Positions 1 to 6,916 of a DNA stretch of 23,883 nucleotides are shown piece after piece. This DNA comes from DASUZB01 sp036377075. Its GTDB lineage: Bacteria > Actinomycetota > CALGFH01. The position numbers and the translations under genes are program-made. A model generated the notes under the pieces. That model did not search any database. It was not told where the DNA came from and worked only from the letters and a program-made list of their open reading frames with translations. How positions within the stretch are numbered: position 1 is the first letter of the stretch; every line of letters begins with the position of its first letter. The stretch covers positions 1 through 23,883 of the forward strand of contig DASUZB010000008.1 of NCBI GenBank assembly GCA_036377075.1, read 5' to 3'.

Positions 1-140
1 CAGGCCCAGTGGATCGACTGGGCGCCGGCGGTGAACGGGGTGAGCACCGTCTGCGCCACCACGCCAACGCCAAAGATGATCAGGGTGAAGGTGCCCAGGA
101 ACTCCGACGACATCTCACCGACGAGCGTGTTCCGTCTCAA
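1..140 (-). CDS. glpF: Glycerol uptake facilitator / aquaporin (MIP family), N-terminal part
   Basis: Only the first 46 codons are inside the window; the gene runs off the left edge. The translation contains SSEFLGTFTLIIFGVGVVAQ, the typical first membrane helix of MIP-family channels (AEFLGTF-type motif). The family forms tetrameric inner-membrane pores that pass glycerol or water. I chose a TTG start at 138-140 because an AGGGAGGG ribosome binding site lies just upstream (plus-strand 147-154) and the resulting MRRNTLVGEM leader is usual for actinobacterial homologues. An in-frame ATG at 111-113 is the alternative. It is divergent from glycerol kinase, which supports glycerol rather than water as the substrate. 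Confidence is high for the family and moderate for the start. Confidence 0.85.
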   Translation of the reverse strand, partial: MRRNTLVGEMSSEFLGTFTLIIFGVGVVAQTVLTPFTAGAQSIHWA

Positions 141-259
141 CGGTTTCCCTCCCTGACCGGGCCGGCGCGTGCGCAGCCGGCCGAGTCCGACGAGGTCACG
201 GCGCCCCCGAGCGTCGCCCTCCTTTCTCCCTTGGCACGGGGCGCCTCGTGGGGAAGTTT

Positions 260-290
260 GACCAACGGTCGACAATGCCGACCATCGGTA
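260..290. promoter_or_regulatory. Two GACCAWCGGT boxes, possible operator
   Basis: GACCAACGGTC (260-270) is a palindrome with a 3-nt centre, and GACCATCGGTA (280-290) is a near copy exactly 20 bp further on, so both lie on the same face of the helix. The stretch between glpF and glpK (141-477) otherwise holds the two promoters, the palindrome and no plausible gene. Binding of an IclR/GylR-type regulator is inferred from position only. Confidence 0.45.
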
Positions 291-295
291 GTGAA

Positions 296-324
296 CTTAT
301 GAACCCAGCAGCCCAGGCTGTCAA
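296..324 (-). promoter_or_regulatory. Predicted glpF promoter (TTGACA-17-CATAAG)
   Basis: On the minus strand TTGACA (324-319) and CATAAG (301-296) are separated by 17 bp, close to the sigma-70-type consensus. The predicted transcription start is near 289, so the two GACCAWCGGT boxes at 260-290 would overlap the start or the early leader of the glpF transcript. The -35 box is the left arm of the 319-349 palindrome. Confidence 0.55.
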
Positions 325-349
325 GAGGTGGCCGGCCCTGCTCTTGACA
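319..349. repeat. Perfect 9-bp inverted repeat joining the two divergent -35 boxes
   Basis: TGTCAAGAG (319-327) and CTCTTGACA (341-349) are exact reverse complements separated by 13 nt. Each arm contains a TTGACA -35 box reading outward. A dimeric regulator bound here would cover both promoters at once. The IclR-type protein encoded downstream of glpK is the obvious candidate, but that link is inference. Confidence 0.6.
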
Positions 350-371
350 CCTCTTGGCCGGCTGTTAGCTT
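344..371 (+). promoter_or_regulatory. Predicted glpK promoter (TTGACA-16-TAGCTT)
   Basis: TTGACA at 344-349 is followed after 16 bp by TAGCTT at 366-371 (3 of 6 to the -10 consensus). It leaves a leader of about 100 nt before the glpK ATG at 478. Its -35 box is the right arm of the 319-349 palindrome, facing the glpF -35 box. The -10 match is weak, so this is a moderate call. Confidence 0.45.
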
Positions 372-477
372 CGCCTGACCGGCAGTTGGCATTGCAGGCC
401 AACGACCAGCCGAGGAACCCGCGGGGGCGGGGGAGAGGCCCGACCCGATCAGGTGGAGCGCCCATTGGAGGACCGCC

Positions 478-1995
478 ATGTCCAGGTTCGTCGCCGCGCT
501 CGATCAGGCCACGACCAGCACGCGCTTCATGGTATTCGACCATGAGGGCAGGGTCGTCGCGGTCGACCAGGCGAGCCACGACCAGCTCTACCCGAGGCCG
601 GGCTGGGTCGAGCACGACCCGGTCCAGATCTGGCAGCAGGCGCGCAAGGTCATCCACGGCGCGCTCGACGGTGCCGGCCTCAGCGTGGGCGACCTGGCCG
701 CGGTCGGGGTCGCCAACCAGCGGGAGACCACCGTCCTGTGGGACCGGCGCACCGGCAAGCCGGTCTACAACGCGCTCGTCTGGCAGGACCAGCGGACCGA
801 CCAGCTCTGCCGGCAGCTCGCCGAGGAGGACGGCAAGGACCGCTTCCGGGAGCGGACCGGGCTCCCGCTGGCCACCTACTTCTCCGGGCCGAAGCTCACC
901 TGGCTGCTCGACAACGTCCCCGGCGCCCGCGAGCGTGCCGAGCGGGGCGAGCTGCTGTTCGGCAACGTCGACACCTGGCTGATCTGGAACCTGACCGGGG
1001 GACCCGCCGGCGGCGTCCACGTCACCGACGTGACCAACGCGAGCCGCACGCTGCTGATGGACCTCGCCGCCCTGTCGTGGGACGACGAGATCCTCGAGGC
1101 GATGCGCATCCCGCGCGCGGTCCTGCCGCAGATCCGCGCGTCGAGCGAGGTCTACGGCCACGGCGTCACCGAGCTGGCCGGCGTCCCCGTCGCCGCCGAC
1201 CTCGGCGACCAACAGGCCGCGCTGTTCGGGCAGGCCTGCTTCTCGCCCGGCGAGGCGAAGAACACCTACCGGACCGGGAACTTCCTGCTGATGAACACCG
1301 GCACGGAGCCGATGCCGTCGAAGTCGGGGCTGCTCAGCACGGTCGGCTACCGCGTCGGCGACGAGCCCGCCGTGTACTGCCTGGAGGGCGCGATCGCGAT
1401 CACCGGCGAGCTGGTGCAGTGGCTGCGCGACAACCTCGGCATCATCCGCACCGCCGACGAGGTGGAGCGGCTCGCCCGTACGGTCGACGACAACGGCGGC
1501 TGCTACTTCGTGCCGGCGTTCTCGGGCTTGTTCGCCCCCTACTGGCGCAGCGACGCCTGCGGCGTGATCGCGGGGCTCACCCGCTACGTCAACCGCGGCC
1601 ACATCGCCCGCGCGGTCCTCGAGGCCACCGCCTACCAGACCAAGGAGGTGGTGGACGCGATGAACGCCGACTCCGGGGTGCCCCTGACGGCGCTCAAGGT
1701 GGACGGCGGCATGGTCCACAACGAGCTGCTGATGCAGTTCCAGGCCGACATCCTCGACGTGCCGGTGATCCGCCCCACCGTCGCCCAGACCAAGGCGCTC
1801 GGCGCCGCCTACGCCGCCGGCCTGGCGGTCGGCTTCTGGGACGAGCTGTACGAGCTGCGCGCCAACTGGGGCAAGGACTGCGAGTGGACGCCGGCGATGG
1901 CGGCCGAGGAGCGGGAGCACCTCTACCACCAGTGGAAGAAGGCGGTGCGCAAGACGTTCGACTGGTCCGAGCCCGACCCGGCACGCGAGGAATGA
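478..1995 (+). CDS. glpK: Glycerol kinase (FGGY family)
   Basis: Phosphorylates glycerol to glycerol-3-phosphate with ATP in the cytoplasm. The protein is 505 aa, normal family length. Visible hallmarks: the N-terminal phosphate loop DQATTSTR (residues 9-16), glycerol-contacting QRE (81-83), Y134, GDQQAAL around D244, TGNFLLMNTG (266-275), FSGLFAPYW (348-356), and the C-terminal VDGG motif (408-411). The start has a GGAGG site 6 nt upstream (467-471). Three normally conserved positions differ: Gly to Ala at 11, Gly to Arg at 265 (TYGTG becomes TYRTG) and Arg to Cys at 361 (DARG becomes DACG). Each could come from one base change. They lie in or near the ATP site, so activity may be altered. 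The regulator gene starts 9 nt after the stop, suggesting an operon. Confidence 0.93.
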   Translation: MSRFVAALDQATTSTRFMVFDHEGRVVAVDQASHDQLYPRPGWVEHDPVQIWQQARKVIHGALDGAGLSVGDLAAVGVANQRETTVLWDRRTGKPVYNALVWQDQRTDQLCRQLAEEDGKDRFRERTGLPLATYFSGPKLTWLLDNVPGARERAERGELLFGNVDTWLIWNLTGGPAGGVHVTDVTNASRTLLMDLAALSWDDEILEAMRIPRAVLPQIRASSEVYGHGVTELAGVPVAADLGDQQAALFGQACFSPGEAKNTYRTGNFLLMNTGTEPMPSKSGLLSTVGYRVGDEPAVYCLEGAIAITGELVQWLRDNLGIIRTADEVERLARTVDDNGGCYFVPAFSGLFAPYWRSDACGVIAGLTRYVNRGHIARAVLEATAYQTKEVVDAMNADSGVPLTALKVDGGMVHNELLMQFQADILDVPVIRPTVAQTKALGAAYAAGLAVGFWDELYELRANWGKDCEWTPAMAAEEREHLYHQWKKAVRKTFDWSEPDPAREE

Positions 1996-2004
1996 GCCAG
2001 CCAG

Positions 2005-2790
2005 ATGGCGATCCAGGCGATCGAACGCGCCGCCGCGATCCTGCGTGAGCTGCGCGACAGCCGCGGGCTAGGGCTCACCGAGCTGTACGAGCGCCTGCAG
2101 CTTGCCAAGGGGACGACGTTCGGCCTGCTCAAGGCGCTCCAGGCCGAGGGCCTCGTGGCCCAGGACCGGGTGACGGGCCGCTACCAGCTCGGCCCCGGCC
2201 TGCTGCTGCTCGGCCGCAGCTACCTGGACGTCGCCGAGCTGCGCGCCGCCGCGGTCGGCTGGGGCGAGCGGCTGGCGGCCGGCACCGGCGAGGAGGTCCG
2301 CATCGCCATCCCCTTCGAGGGCCGCGCGCTGGTGATCCACCAGGTCGTGCGCACCGCCGACCCGCTGCAGAACCTCGAGGTCGGCGTCGGCCTGCCGCTG
2401 CACGCCACCGCCCTCGGCAAGTGCCTGCTCGCCTACACCCCCAAGTCCACCGTGGCCGCGACCCACAGCCACCTCGAGCAGTTCACCCCCGCGACCATCA
2501 CCCGGCCCGAGGCGATGGTGCGGGAGATCCGCAAGGTCCTCAGCCAGTCGTGGGCGATCGAGCGGGAGGAGTTCGAGGTCGGCATCGCCGCCGTCGGCGC
2601 GCCGGTGTTCCACGCCTCCGGCGAGCTCGCCGGCGCGGTCGGCGTCACCGGGGCCCATGAGCGCATCCTCACGCCGCGGCGCGAGCCGCGCGCGGGCCTG
2701 GCGATGCACGTCGCCGCCGTGGCGCGGGGGATGTCGCGGGAGCTGGGCGCGACCCGCTGGCCGGTCAGCTCCACCGCGAACCGGGGCTGA
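2005..2790 (+). CDS. IclR-family transcriptional regulator, GylR-like
   Basis: A 261-aa one-component regulator. Residues about 1-65 form a winged helix-turn-helix (IQAIERAAAIL, then TELYERLQLAKGTTFGLLKAL), and residues about 75-250 form the IclR effector-binding domain (LPLHATALGKCLLAY; FEVGIAAVGAPVF). The gene begins 9 nt after glpK, with AGGAATGAG overlapping the glpK stop as a possible ribosome site. In Streptomyces the glycerol operon is controlled by the IclR-family protein GylR, so the context suggests control of glpK and glpF by glycerol or glycerol-3-phosphate. The effector is not visible in the sequence. The likely binding sites are the palindrome and boxes between glpF and glpK. 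Family call is firm; the GylR role is inferred from position. Confidence 0.88.
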   Translation: MAIQAIERAAAILRELRDSRGLGLTELYERLQLAKGTTFGLLKALQAEGLVAQDRVTGRYQLGPGLLLLGRSYLDVAELRAAAVGWGERLAAGTGEEVRIAIPFEGRALVIHQVVRTADPLQNLEVGVGLPLHATALGKCLLAYTPKSTVAATHSHLEQFTPATITRPEAMVREIRKVLSQSWAIEREEFEVGIAAVGAPVFHASGELAGAVGVTGAHERILTPRREPRAGLAMHVAAVARGMSRELGATRWPVSSTANRG

Positions 2791-2831
2791 CCCGGGCCTC
2801 GCGCGCTTCAGGCAGGCGACGCTGGCTACAG

Positions 2832-3857
2832 CTACAGCCAGTCGTTGCGCCGGAACGCCCGCCACAGGACCAGGCAGGCGGCCGCCATCAGCGCCAGCAC
2901 CATCGGGTAGCCGGCGACCCAGCGCAGCTCCGGCATGTGGAGGAAGTTCATGCCGTAGATGCCGGCGAGCATGGTGGGCACGGCCGCGATCGCCACCCAG
3001 GCCGAGATCTTGCGCATGTCCTCGTTCTGGCGGACGCCGATCTGGGCGAGGTTGGCGTCGAGCACGCTGGTCAGCAGGTCGCGGAAGCCGCCGACCTCGT
3101 CGACCACCCGCAGCAGGTGGTCCTCGACGTCGCGGAAGTACTCCGCCAGGTCGGGGTGGATCTCGGGCAGCCGCCGCCGCACCAGCCGGTCGAGCGGCTC
3201 GACCAGCGGCGCGGTGCTCTGGTGCAGCTCGATGACCTCGCGCTTGAGCTTGTAGATGCGCTCGGCCGGGTTGGCGGCGGGTTGCCCGCGTTGGCGGTGG
3301 CGGCGCTTGTGGGCTTGGGAGACGGCCCCCGACTCCTCGGAGAAGACCTCCTTCTCGGCCTCCTTGATGTCGTCGTCGAGGCCGCTCAGCACCGGGAAGT
3401 AGTCGTCGACCACGCGGTCGACGATCGCGTGCAGGACCGCGCCGGGCCCGAAGCGCAGCAGGTCGGGGCGGCGCTCCATCTGCTGGCGCACGCCGCCGAG
3501 CGCGCTCGCCGGCTTGTGCCGCACCGTGACCACGAAGCCGTCGCCGATGAACAGCATGATCTCGCCGAACTCGAGCGCCTCCTGCTCGTCGAGGTAGCGG
3601 GCGGTCTTGAGGACCACGAACAGGCTCTCGTCGTAGATCTCGAGCTTGGGTCGCTGGTGCGCCTGGATGGCGTCCTCGACGGCCAGCTCGTGGAGGTTGA
3701 ACTCGCGCGCGACCGCGTCGAACTCCTCCCGGCTCGGCTCGTACAGGCCGATCCAGACGAACGAGTCAGGCTCGCGCCCCGCCTCGAAGGCCTCGTCGAA
3801 CGGGAGTTCCCCCGGGCGCCGTTTGCCGTCCTTGTACACCGCGCAGTCGACGATCAT
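2832..3857 (-). CDS. corA: CorA-family Mg2+/Co2+ transport protein
   Basis: A 341-aa CorA channel. Residues 1-250 form the cytoplasmic alpha/beta domain plus long helices; two membrane helices follow at about 284-303 and 317-335. The signature YGMNF (301-305) sits at the end of helix 1, and the basic tail FRRNDWL follows helix 2. Family members are homopentamers that carry divalent metal ions inward. The ATG at 3857 gives the usual MIVDCAVY start and has CACAAT 6 nt upstream but no Shine-Dalgarno sequence, fitting a leaderless mRNA. Oddity: residues about 175-197 (GAVSQAHKRRHRQRGQP core) look like an Arg/His-rich insertion before AERIYKLKREV, where relatives usually have only a short loop. 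It is convergent with the IclR gene. Confidence 0.92.
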   Translation of the reverse strand: MIVDCAVYKDGKRRPGELPFDEAFEAGREPDSFVWIGLYEPSREEFDAVAREFNLHELAVEDAIQAHQRPKLEIYDESLFVVLKTARYLDEQEALEFGEIMLFIGDGFVVTVRHKPASALGGVRQQMERRPDLLRFGPGAVLHAIVDRVVDDYFPVLSGLDDDIKEAEKEVFSEESGAVSQAHKRRHRQRGQPAANPAERIYKLKREVIELHQSTAPLVEPLDRLVRRRLPEIHPDLAEYFRDVEDHLLRVVDEVGGFRDLLTSVLDANLAQIGVRQNEDMRKISAWVAIAAVPTMLAGIYGMNFLHMPELRWVAGYPMVLALMAAACLVLWRAFRRNDWL

Positions 3858-3863
3858 GAAAGC

Positions 3864-3869
3864 ATTGTG
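3864..3869 (-). promoter_or_regulatory. Leaderless-type -10 box of corA
   Basis: CACAAT on the minus strand ends 6 nt before the corA ATG, and no ribosome binding site is present. Confidence 0.4.
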
Positions 3870-3956
3870 CCCTGTCCGCACGCCGGCTTGCTGGCGGCTC
3901 CGCTGAAGCAGCTCGCCCACAGGCCGGTCCCCATGGTGGGCAGAGGGAGTTCGCAG

Positions 3957-5687
3957 GTGCGTTCGATCCCGCTCGTCACCGGCGGGGATGGTCCGGCCGA
4001 GCCGCCCCATGGCGGCCCCAGCGGCCTGCCCGAGGCGCTCCTCGACGTGGCGACGGCGCTGAACAGCGGCCTCGACCGCGAGGAGGTCTTCGGCCGCATC
4101 GCCGCCCAGCTCCAGCGGCTGGTGCCGTTCACCGCGCTGGTGATCGGCCGCGCCGACCCGGACGCGCGCGTGGTCACCCCGGTGTTCGTCCAGGGCGGCG
4201 GGCCAGAGCAGGAGCTCGTGCCGCGCATCCCCTTCGGCGAGGGCCTCACCGGGAGGGCGGCCGAGACCGGCGAGGTGGTCGTCTACAACGCCGACGACCC
4301 AGAGCTCGTCGCCGAGGGCGCGCCCCCGGCGACCGACCGGCGCATGCTGGTCCTCCCGTTGGTCGGCCCGGACGGGATTGAGGGCACCCTGACGCTGTTC
4401 CGCGACGGGTCTGGCCAGCCGGCCTGGCGCGACGACGAGGTCCACCTCGCCCAGCTGTTCGCCGCCCAGGCCCAGGTGGCGGTCCACAACGCCGAGCTGT
4501 GGTCGGCCGCCGAGGAGCGCGCCAAGCGCCTGGCGGCGATGAACGGCATCCTGCAGGCCGCCTCCGGCAGCCTCGACGTCGCCGCCATCTGCCGCGCCTA
4601 CGAGCAGGGGCTGCGCGACCTGATCCCGTTCGAGAGCGCGGCGATCGCCATGCGGACCGCCCCGGGCGTGGTCAGCTCGATCTGGCAGTCGGAGAACATC
4701 GCCGACGGGCTCGGCGGGCCACTGCCGCCCGGCAGCGCGCCCCTGTGGGCGATCCGTCACCAGCGCGGCTACGTCATCCGCGACATCCGCACCGACCTGC
4801 GCTTCGGCCACCACCCAGGGCTGCAGGAGAGCGGCGCGGCCGCCGTGGTCGCGGTGCCGCTGGTCGCCCGCGGGCAGGCGTTCGGCGCGATCGGCCTCGG
4901 CCACGGCACCCCCGGCCTCTACGACGAGCGCACCCTGGCGCTGCTCGAGGAGGTCGGCAGGCAGCTCGCCGCCGCCCTCGACACCGCCGTGCTCCACCAG
5001 GAGGTGCTGGAGCGCAAGGCCAACCAGTCGGCCCTGCTCGGCAAGCTGATCTCGGCCCAGGAGGAGGAACGGCAGTCGATCGCGAACGACCTGCACGACG
5101 ACACCGTCCAGGTGCTCGCCGCCGCGCTCGTGCAGCTCGACCACATCGCCGCCACCACCCCCGAGCAGCAGCCCGAGCTGCTGCGCAAGCTACGCTCGAC
5201 GCTGCGCAGCACGATGGAGAGCGCCCGCAAGCTGATGTTCGACCTGCGCCCGCCGGTGCTCGACGCCGAGGGGCTGGTGGCCGCGCTGCGGCAGCAGCTC
5301 GACCTGCTGGGGACCGAGGCGGGCGTGAACGTCGAGCTCGACTGTGACCTGGAGGAGCGGCTCGGCCCGACCACCGAGACGGTGCTGTTCCGCAGCCTGC
5401 AGGAGGCGCTGCGCAACGTGCGCAAGCACGCGCGTGCCGCCAACGTCCGGCTGGAGCTGCGCCGCGAGGCCGAGGGCCAGGTGGAGGCCGTGCTGAGCGA
5501 CGACGGGGTCGGCTTCGACGTGGCCGAGATGCTGCCCAAGGCCGTCGCCGGTGGCCACCTGGGCCTGCACGCCCTGCTGGAGCGCATCGACCTGGCCGGG
5601 GGCAAGGTCGACCTGCGCTCCAATCCGGGCGAGGGCACGCGGCTGCGCATCACCGTCCCGGCCGACCTCGGAGGCGTCCCGACGTGA
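3957..5687 (+). CDS. GAF-GAF sensor histidine kinase, NarL/DesK (HisKA_3) type
   Basis: A soluble two-component sensor of 576 aa with no membrane segment. Order: GAF 1 (about 35-180), GAF 2 (about 205-345), a short coiled linker, the HisKA_3 dimerisation domain with EEERQSIANDLHDD (phospho-acceptor His about 380), and a HATPase_c domain with EALRNVRKHA (N box), DDGVGFD (G1), GHLGLHALLERI and GEGTRLRI. GAF domains suggest a cytoplasmic small-molecule or redox signal, but no ligand can be named. I chose GTG 3957 because GAGGGAG lies 7 nt upstream; an in-frame ATG at 3933 has no such site. The stop overlaps the response-regulator start, so the two are translationally coupled. It is divergent from corA. 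Confidence 0.88.
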   Translation: MRSIPLVTGGDGPAEPPHGGPSGLPEALLDVATALNSGLDREEVFGRIAAQLQRLVPFTALVIGRADPDARVVTPVFVQGGGPEQELVPRIPFGEGLTGRAAETGEVVVYNADDPELVAEGAPPATDRRMLVLPLVGPDGIEGTLTLFRDGSGQPAWRDDEVHLAQLFAAQAQVAVHNAELWSAAEERAKRLAAMNGILQAASGSLDVAAICRAYEQGLRDLIPFESAAIAMRTAPGVVSSIWQSENIADGLGGPLPPGSAPLWAIRHQRGYVIRDIRTDLRFGHHPGLQESGAAAVVAVPLVARGQAFGAIGLGHGTPGLYDERTLALLEEVGRQLAAALDTAVLHQEVLERKANQSALLGKLISAQEEERQSIANDLHDDTVQVLAAALVQLDHIAATTPEQQPELLRKLRSTLRSTMESARKLMFDLRPPVLDAEGLVAALRQQLDLLGTEAGVNVELDCDLEERLGPTTETVLFRSLQEALRNVRKHARAANVRLELRREAEGQVEAVLSDDGVGFDVAEMLPKAVAGGHLGLHALLERIDLAGGKVDLRSNPGEGTRLRITVPADLGGVPT

Positions 5688-6058
5688 TCCGGGTCCTCCT
5701 CGGCGACGACAACGACACGCTGCGCGAGGCCCTCGCCGAAGCGTTGGAGGACCATCCGAGCATCGCGGTCGTCGGCCACGCCCGCAACGGCCGCTCGACC
5801 GTCGAGGCCGCCGCCGCGCTGCAGCCCGACGTGGTGGTGATGGACATCCGCATGCCGATCATGCCGGGGCCGGATGCGACCGCGATGATCTTCGAGGCCT
5901 GTCCGGCGACGCGGGTGGTTGGGCTCACCGCCCATGACGACGACGCGCTGCACGACGCGATGCTGCGGGCGGGGGCGGTGGCGGTCCTGGTCAAGGGGGC
6001 CTCGATCGACCTGATCGTGGCGACGATCGAGCGCGCGGCTGGCGGGGGGGCTCGGTAG
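5684..6058 (+). CDS. Receiver-only response regulator
   Basis: A 124-aa CheY-like receiver. Phosphorylation-site residues are all present: acidic pair D8/D9 (LLGDDN), phospho-acceptor D54 (VVMDIRMP), T82 (LTAH) and K104 (LVKGA). The GTG start overlaps the kinase stop (GTGA), with GGAGG at 5670-5674. Sequence style is NarL-like, but the protein ends directly after the receiver: the LuxR-type DNA-binding domain normal for partners of HisKA_3 kinases is missing. A transcription-terminator-like hairpin starts 14 nt after the stop, so there is no room for a lost domain downstream. Output is therefore probably by protein-protein contact, or the protein is a phosphate sink; neither is shown by the sequence. 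Confidence 0.88.
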   Translation: MIRVLLGDDNDTLREALAEALEDHPSIAVVGHARNGRSTVEAAAALQPDVVVMDIRMPIMPGPDATAMIFEACPATRVVGLTAHDDDALHDAMLRAGAVAVLVKGASIDLIVATIERAAGGGAR

Positions 6059-6071
6059 CCTCGCCGTGGTG

Positions 6072-6138
6072 GCCCGGTCGGACCCCCGCTCGCAGCGACT
6101 GCTCTTCCTCGGAGCGGAGAGCGGGGGTCCGACCGGGC
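6072..6138. terminator. 20-bp perfect hairpin between convergent genes
   Basis: The 20-nt arms 6072-6091 and 6119-6138 are exact reverse complements (GCCCGGTCGG... / ...CCGACCGGGC) with a 27-nt loop. The hairpin lies between the response regulator (+) and the amidotransferase (-). There is no clear T-run, so it is either a bidirectional terminator of the T-less kind seen in high-GC bacteria or an mRNA 3'-end stabiliser. Confidence 0.75.
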
Positions 6139-6139
6139 T

Positions 6140-6862
6140 TCAGTGGCTGACGTCGCTGCGGCGCGGGGCGGGGGTGGCGGCTGTGGCGCGGCAGAAGGTC
6201 TCGAGCAGTTGCAGTCCGCTTGCGGCGTGGCTGGCGATGCCGCCGACTGCGTCGGCCCGTGGGTAGGGGGGTGGCGGGTCGACCGTCGCGTACCAGCGCT
6301 CGACGATCGTCTTGTCGACCTCGGGGTGGAACTGGACGGCCAGGACGCTGCCGAGGCGGAACGCCTGGTGGTAGCGCTGGCCGAAGGCGAGCACGGTGGC
6401 GCCCTGGGGTGGGTCGTAGGTGTCCTGGTGCCAGTGGAACATCTCGGCGGTCTGGTCGACCGTGCCGATCACGGGGTCGTCGTGGCCGGCGGGGGTCAGG
6501 CCGACGCCTTCCCAGCCGACCTCGACGCCGGCGGGGGCGCGGAAGGCGCGGCCGCCGAGCGCCTGGGCGGCGAGCTGGGCGCCGAGGCAGATGCCGAGGA
6601 CCGGCGCGGCCCGCGCGGCCGCGTGGCGGATCAGGACCATGGTGTCGTAGAGGTGTGGCCAGTCGGGAGCGTCGCCCACGCCCATCGAGCCGCCGAGCAC
6701 GACCAGGCCGGTCGCGCCGTCCAGCCCGGCCGGGAGGGGCTCGCCGGCCCACGGCCGCAGCACCTCGAGGTCCACCCCGGCCGCGGCGGCGGCGTCGGCC
6801 AGCCGTCCCGGCGGGCAGTCCCGCTCGTGCTCGACCACCAGCAACGCCGACCGTCCCGTCAT
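6140..6862 (-). CDS. Class I glutamine amidotransferase-like protein
   Basis: A 240-aa single-domain GATase1 protein of the GMP-synthase-like family. The nucleophile elbow GICLGAQ (C92) and the HPE motif (H179, E181) give a complete catalytic triad; the oxyanion strand LGGSMGV is at 57-63. Such proteins hydrolyse glutamine or gamma-glutamyl compounds and hand ammonia to a partner, or act as free-standing gamma-glutamyl hydrolases. No synthase partner is encoded next door, so the substrate is unknown. The ATG at 6862 has no Shine-Dalgarno sequence but TACCCT lies 6 nt upstream. It is divergent from the membrane-protein gene, with only 54 bp between them. Confidence 0.88.
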   Translation of the reverse strand: MTGRSALLVVEHERDCPPGRLADAAAAAGVDLEVLRPWAGEPLPAGLDGATGLVVLGGSMGVGDAPDWPHLYDTMVLIRHAAARAAPVLGICLGAQLAAQALGGRAFRAPAGVEVGWEGVGLTPAGHDDPVIGTVDQTAEMFHWHQDTYDPPQGATVLAFGQRYHQAFRLGSVLAVQFHPEVDKTIVERWYATVDPPPPYPRADAVGGIASHAASGLQLLETFCRATAATPAPRRSDVSH

Positions 6863-6868
6863 GCCAAC

Positions 6869-6874
6869 AGGGTA
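6869..6874 (-). promoter_or_regulatory. Leaderless-type -10 box of the amidotransferase gene
   Basis: TACCCT on the minus strand ends 6 nt before the ATG; no ribosome binding site is present. Confidence 0.4.
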
Positions 6875-6903
6875 GCGCCGGCCCGCCCACCGAGCGCCGC
6901 CAG

Positions 6904-6909
6904 TAGAAT
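6904..6909 (+). promoter_or_regulatory. Leaderless-type -10 box of the membrane-protein gene
   Basis: TAGAAT ends 7 nt before the ATG at 6917. With the box at 6869-6874 it forms two divergent promoters in a 54-bp gap. Confidence 0.5.
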
Positions 6910-6916
6910 CCGGCAG

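Noticed and set aside
196..1929. 577-aa open frame on the minus strand across glpK
   Set aside because: Antisense shadow of glpK caused by high GC; low-complexity composition and no family motif.
2822..2841. CTGGCT/AGCCAG hairpin at the end of corA
   Set aside because: Only a 6-bp stem lying mostly inside the coding end of corA; too weak to call a terminator.
2937..3932. Upstream extension of the histidine-kinase frame
   Set aside because: It runs antisense through CorA; kinase-family similarity begins only after about 3957.
6040..6058. Possible frameshift at the G7 run near the response-regulator stop that would hide a DNA-binding domain
   Set aside because: The downstream 80 bp is a terminator hairpin followed by an opposite gene; there is no room for a LuxR-type domain in any frame.
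6143..6916. Long upstream extension of the membrane-protein frame to 6143
   Set aside because: It lies antisense to the amidotransferase, which has a complete triad; the signal peptide and the TAGAAT box fix the start at 6917.
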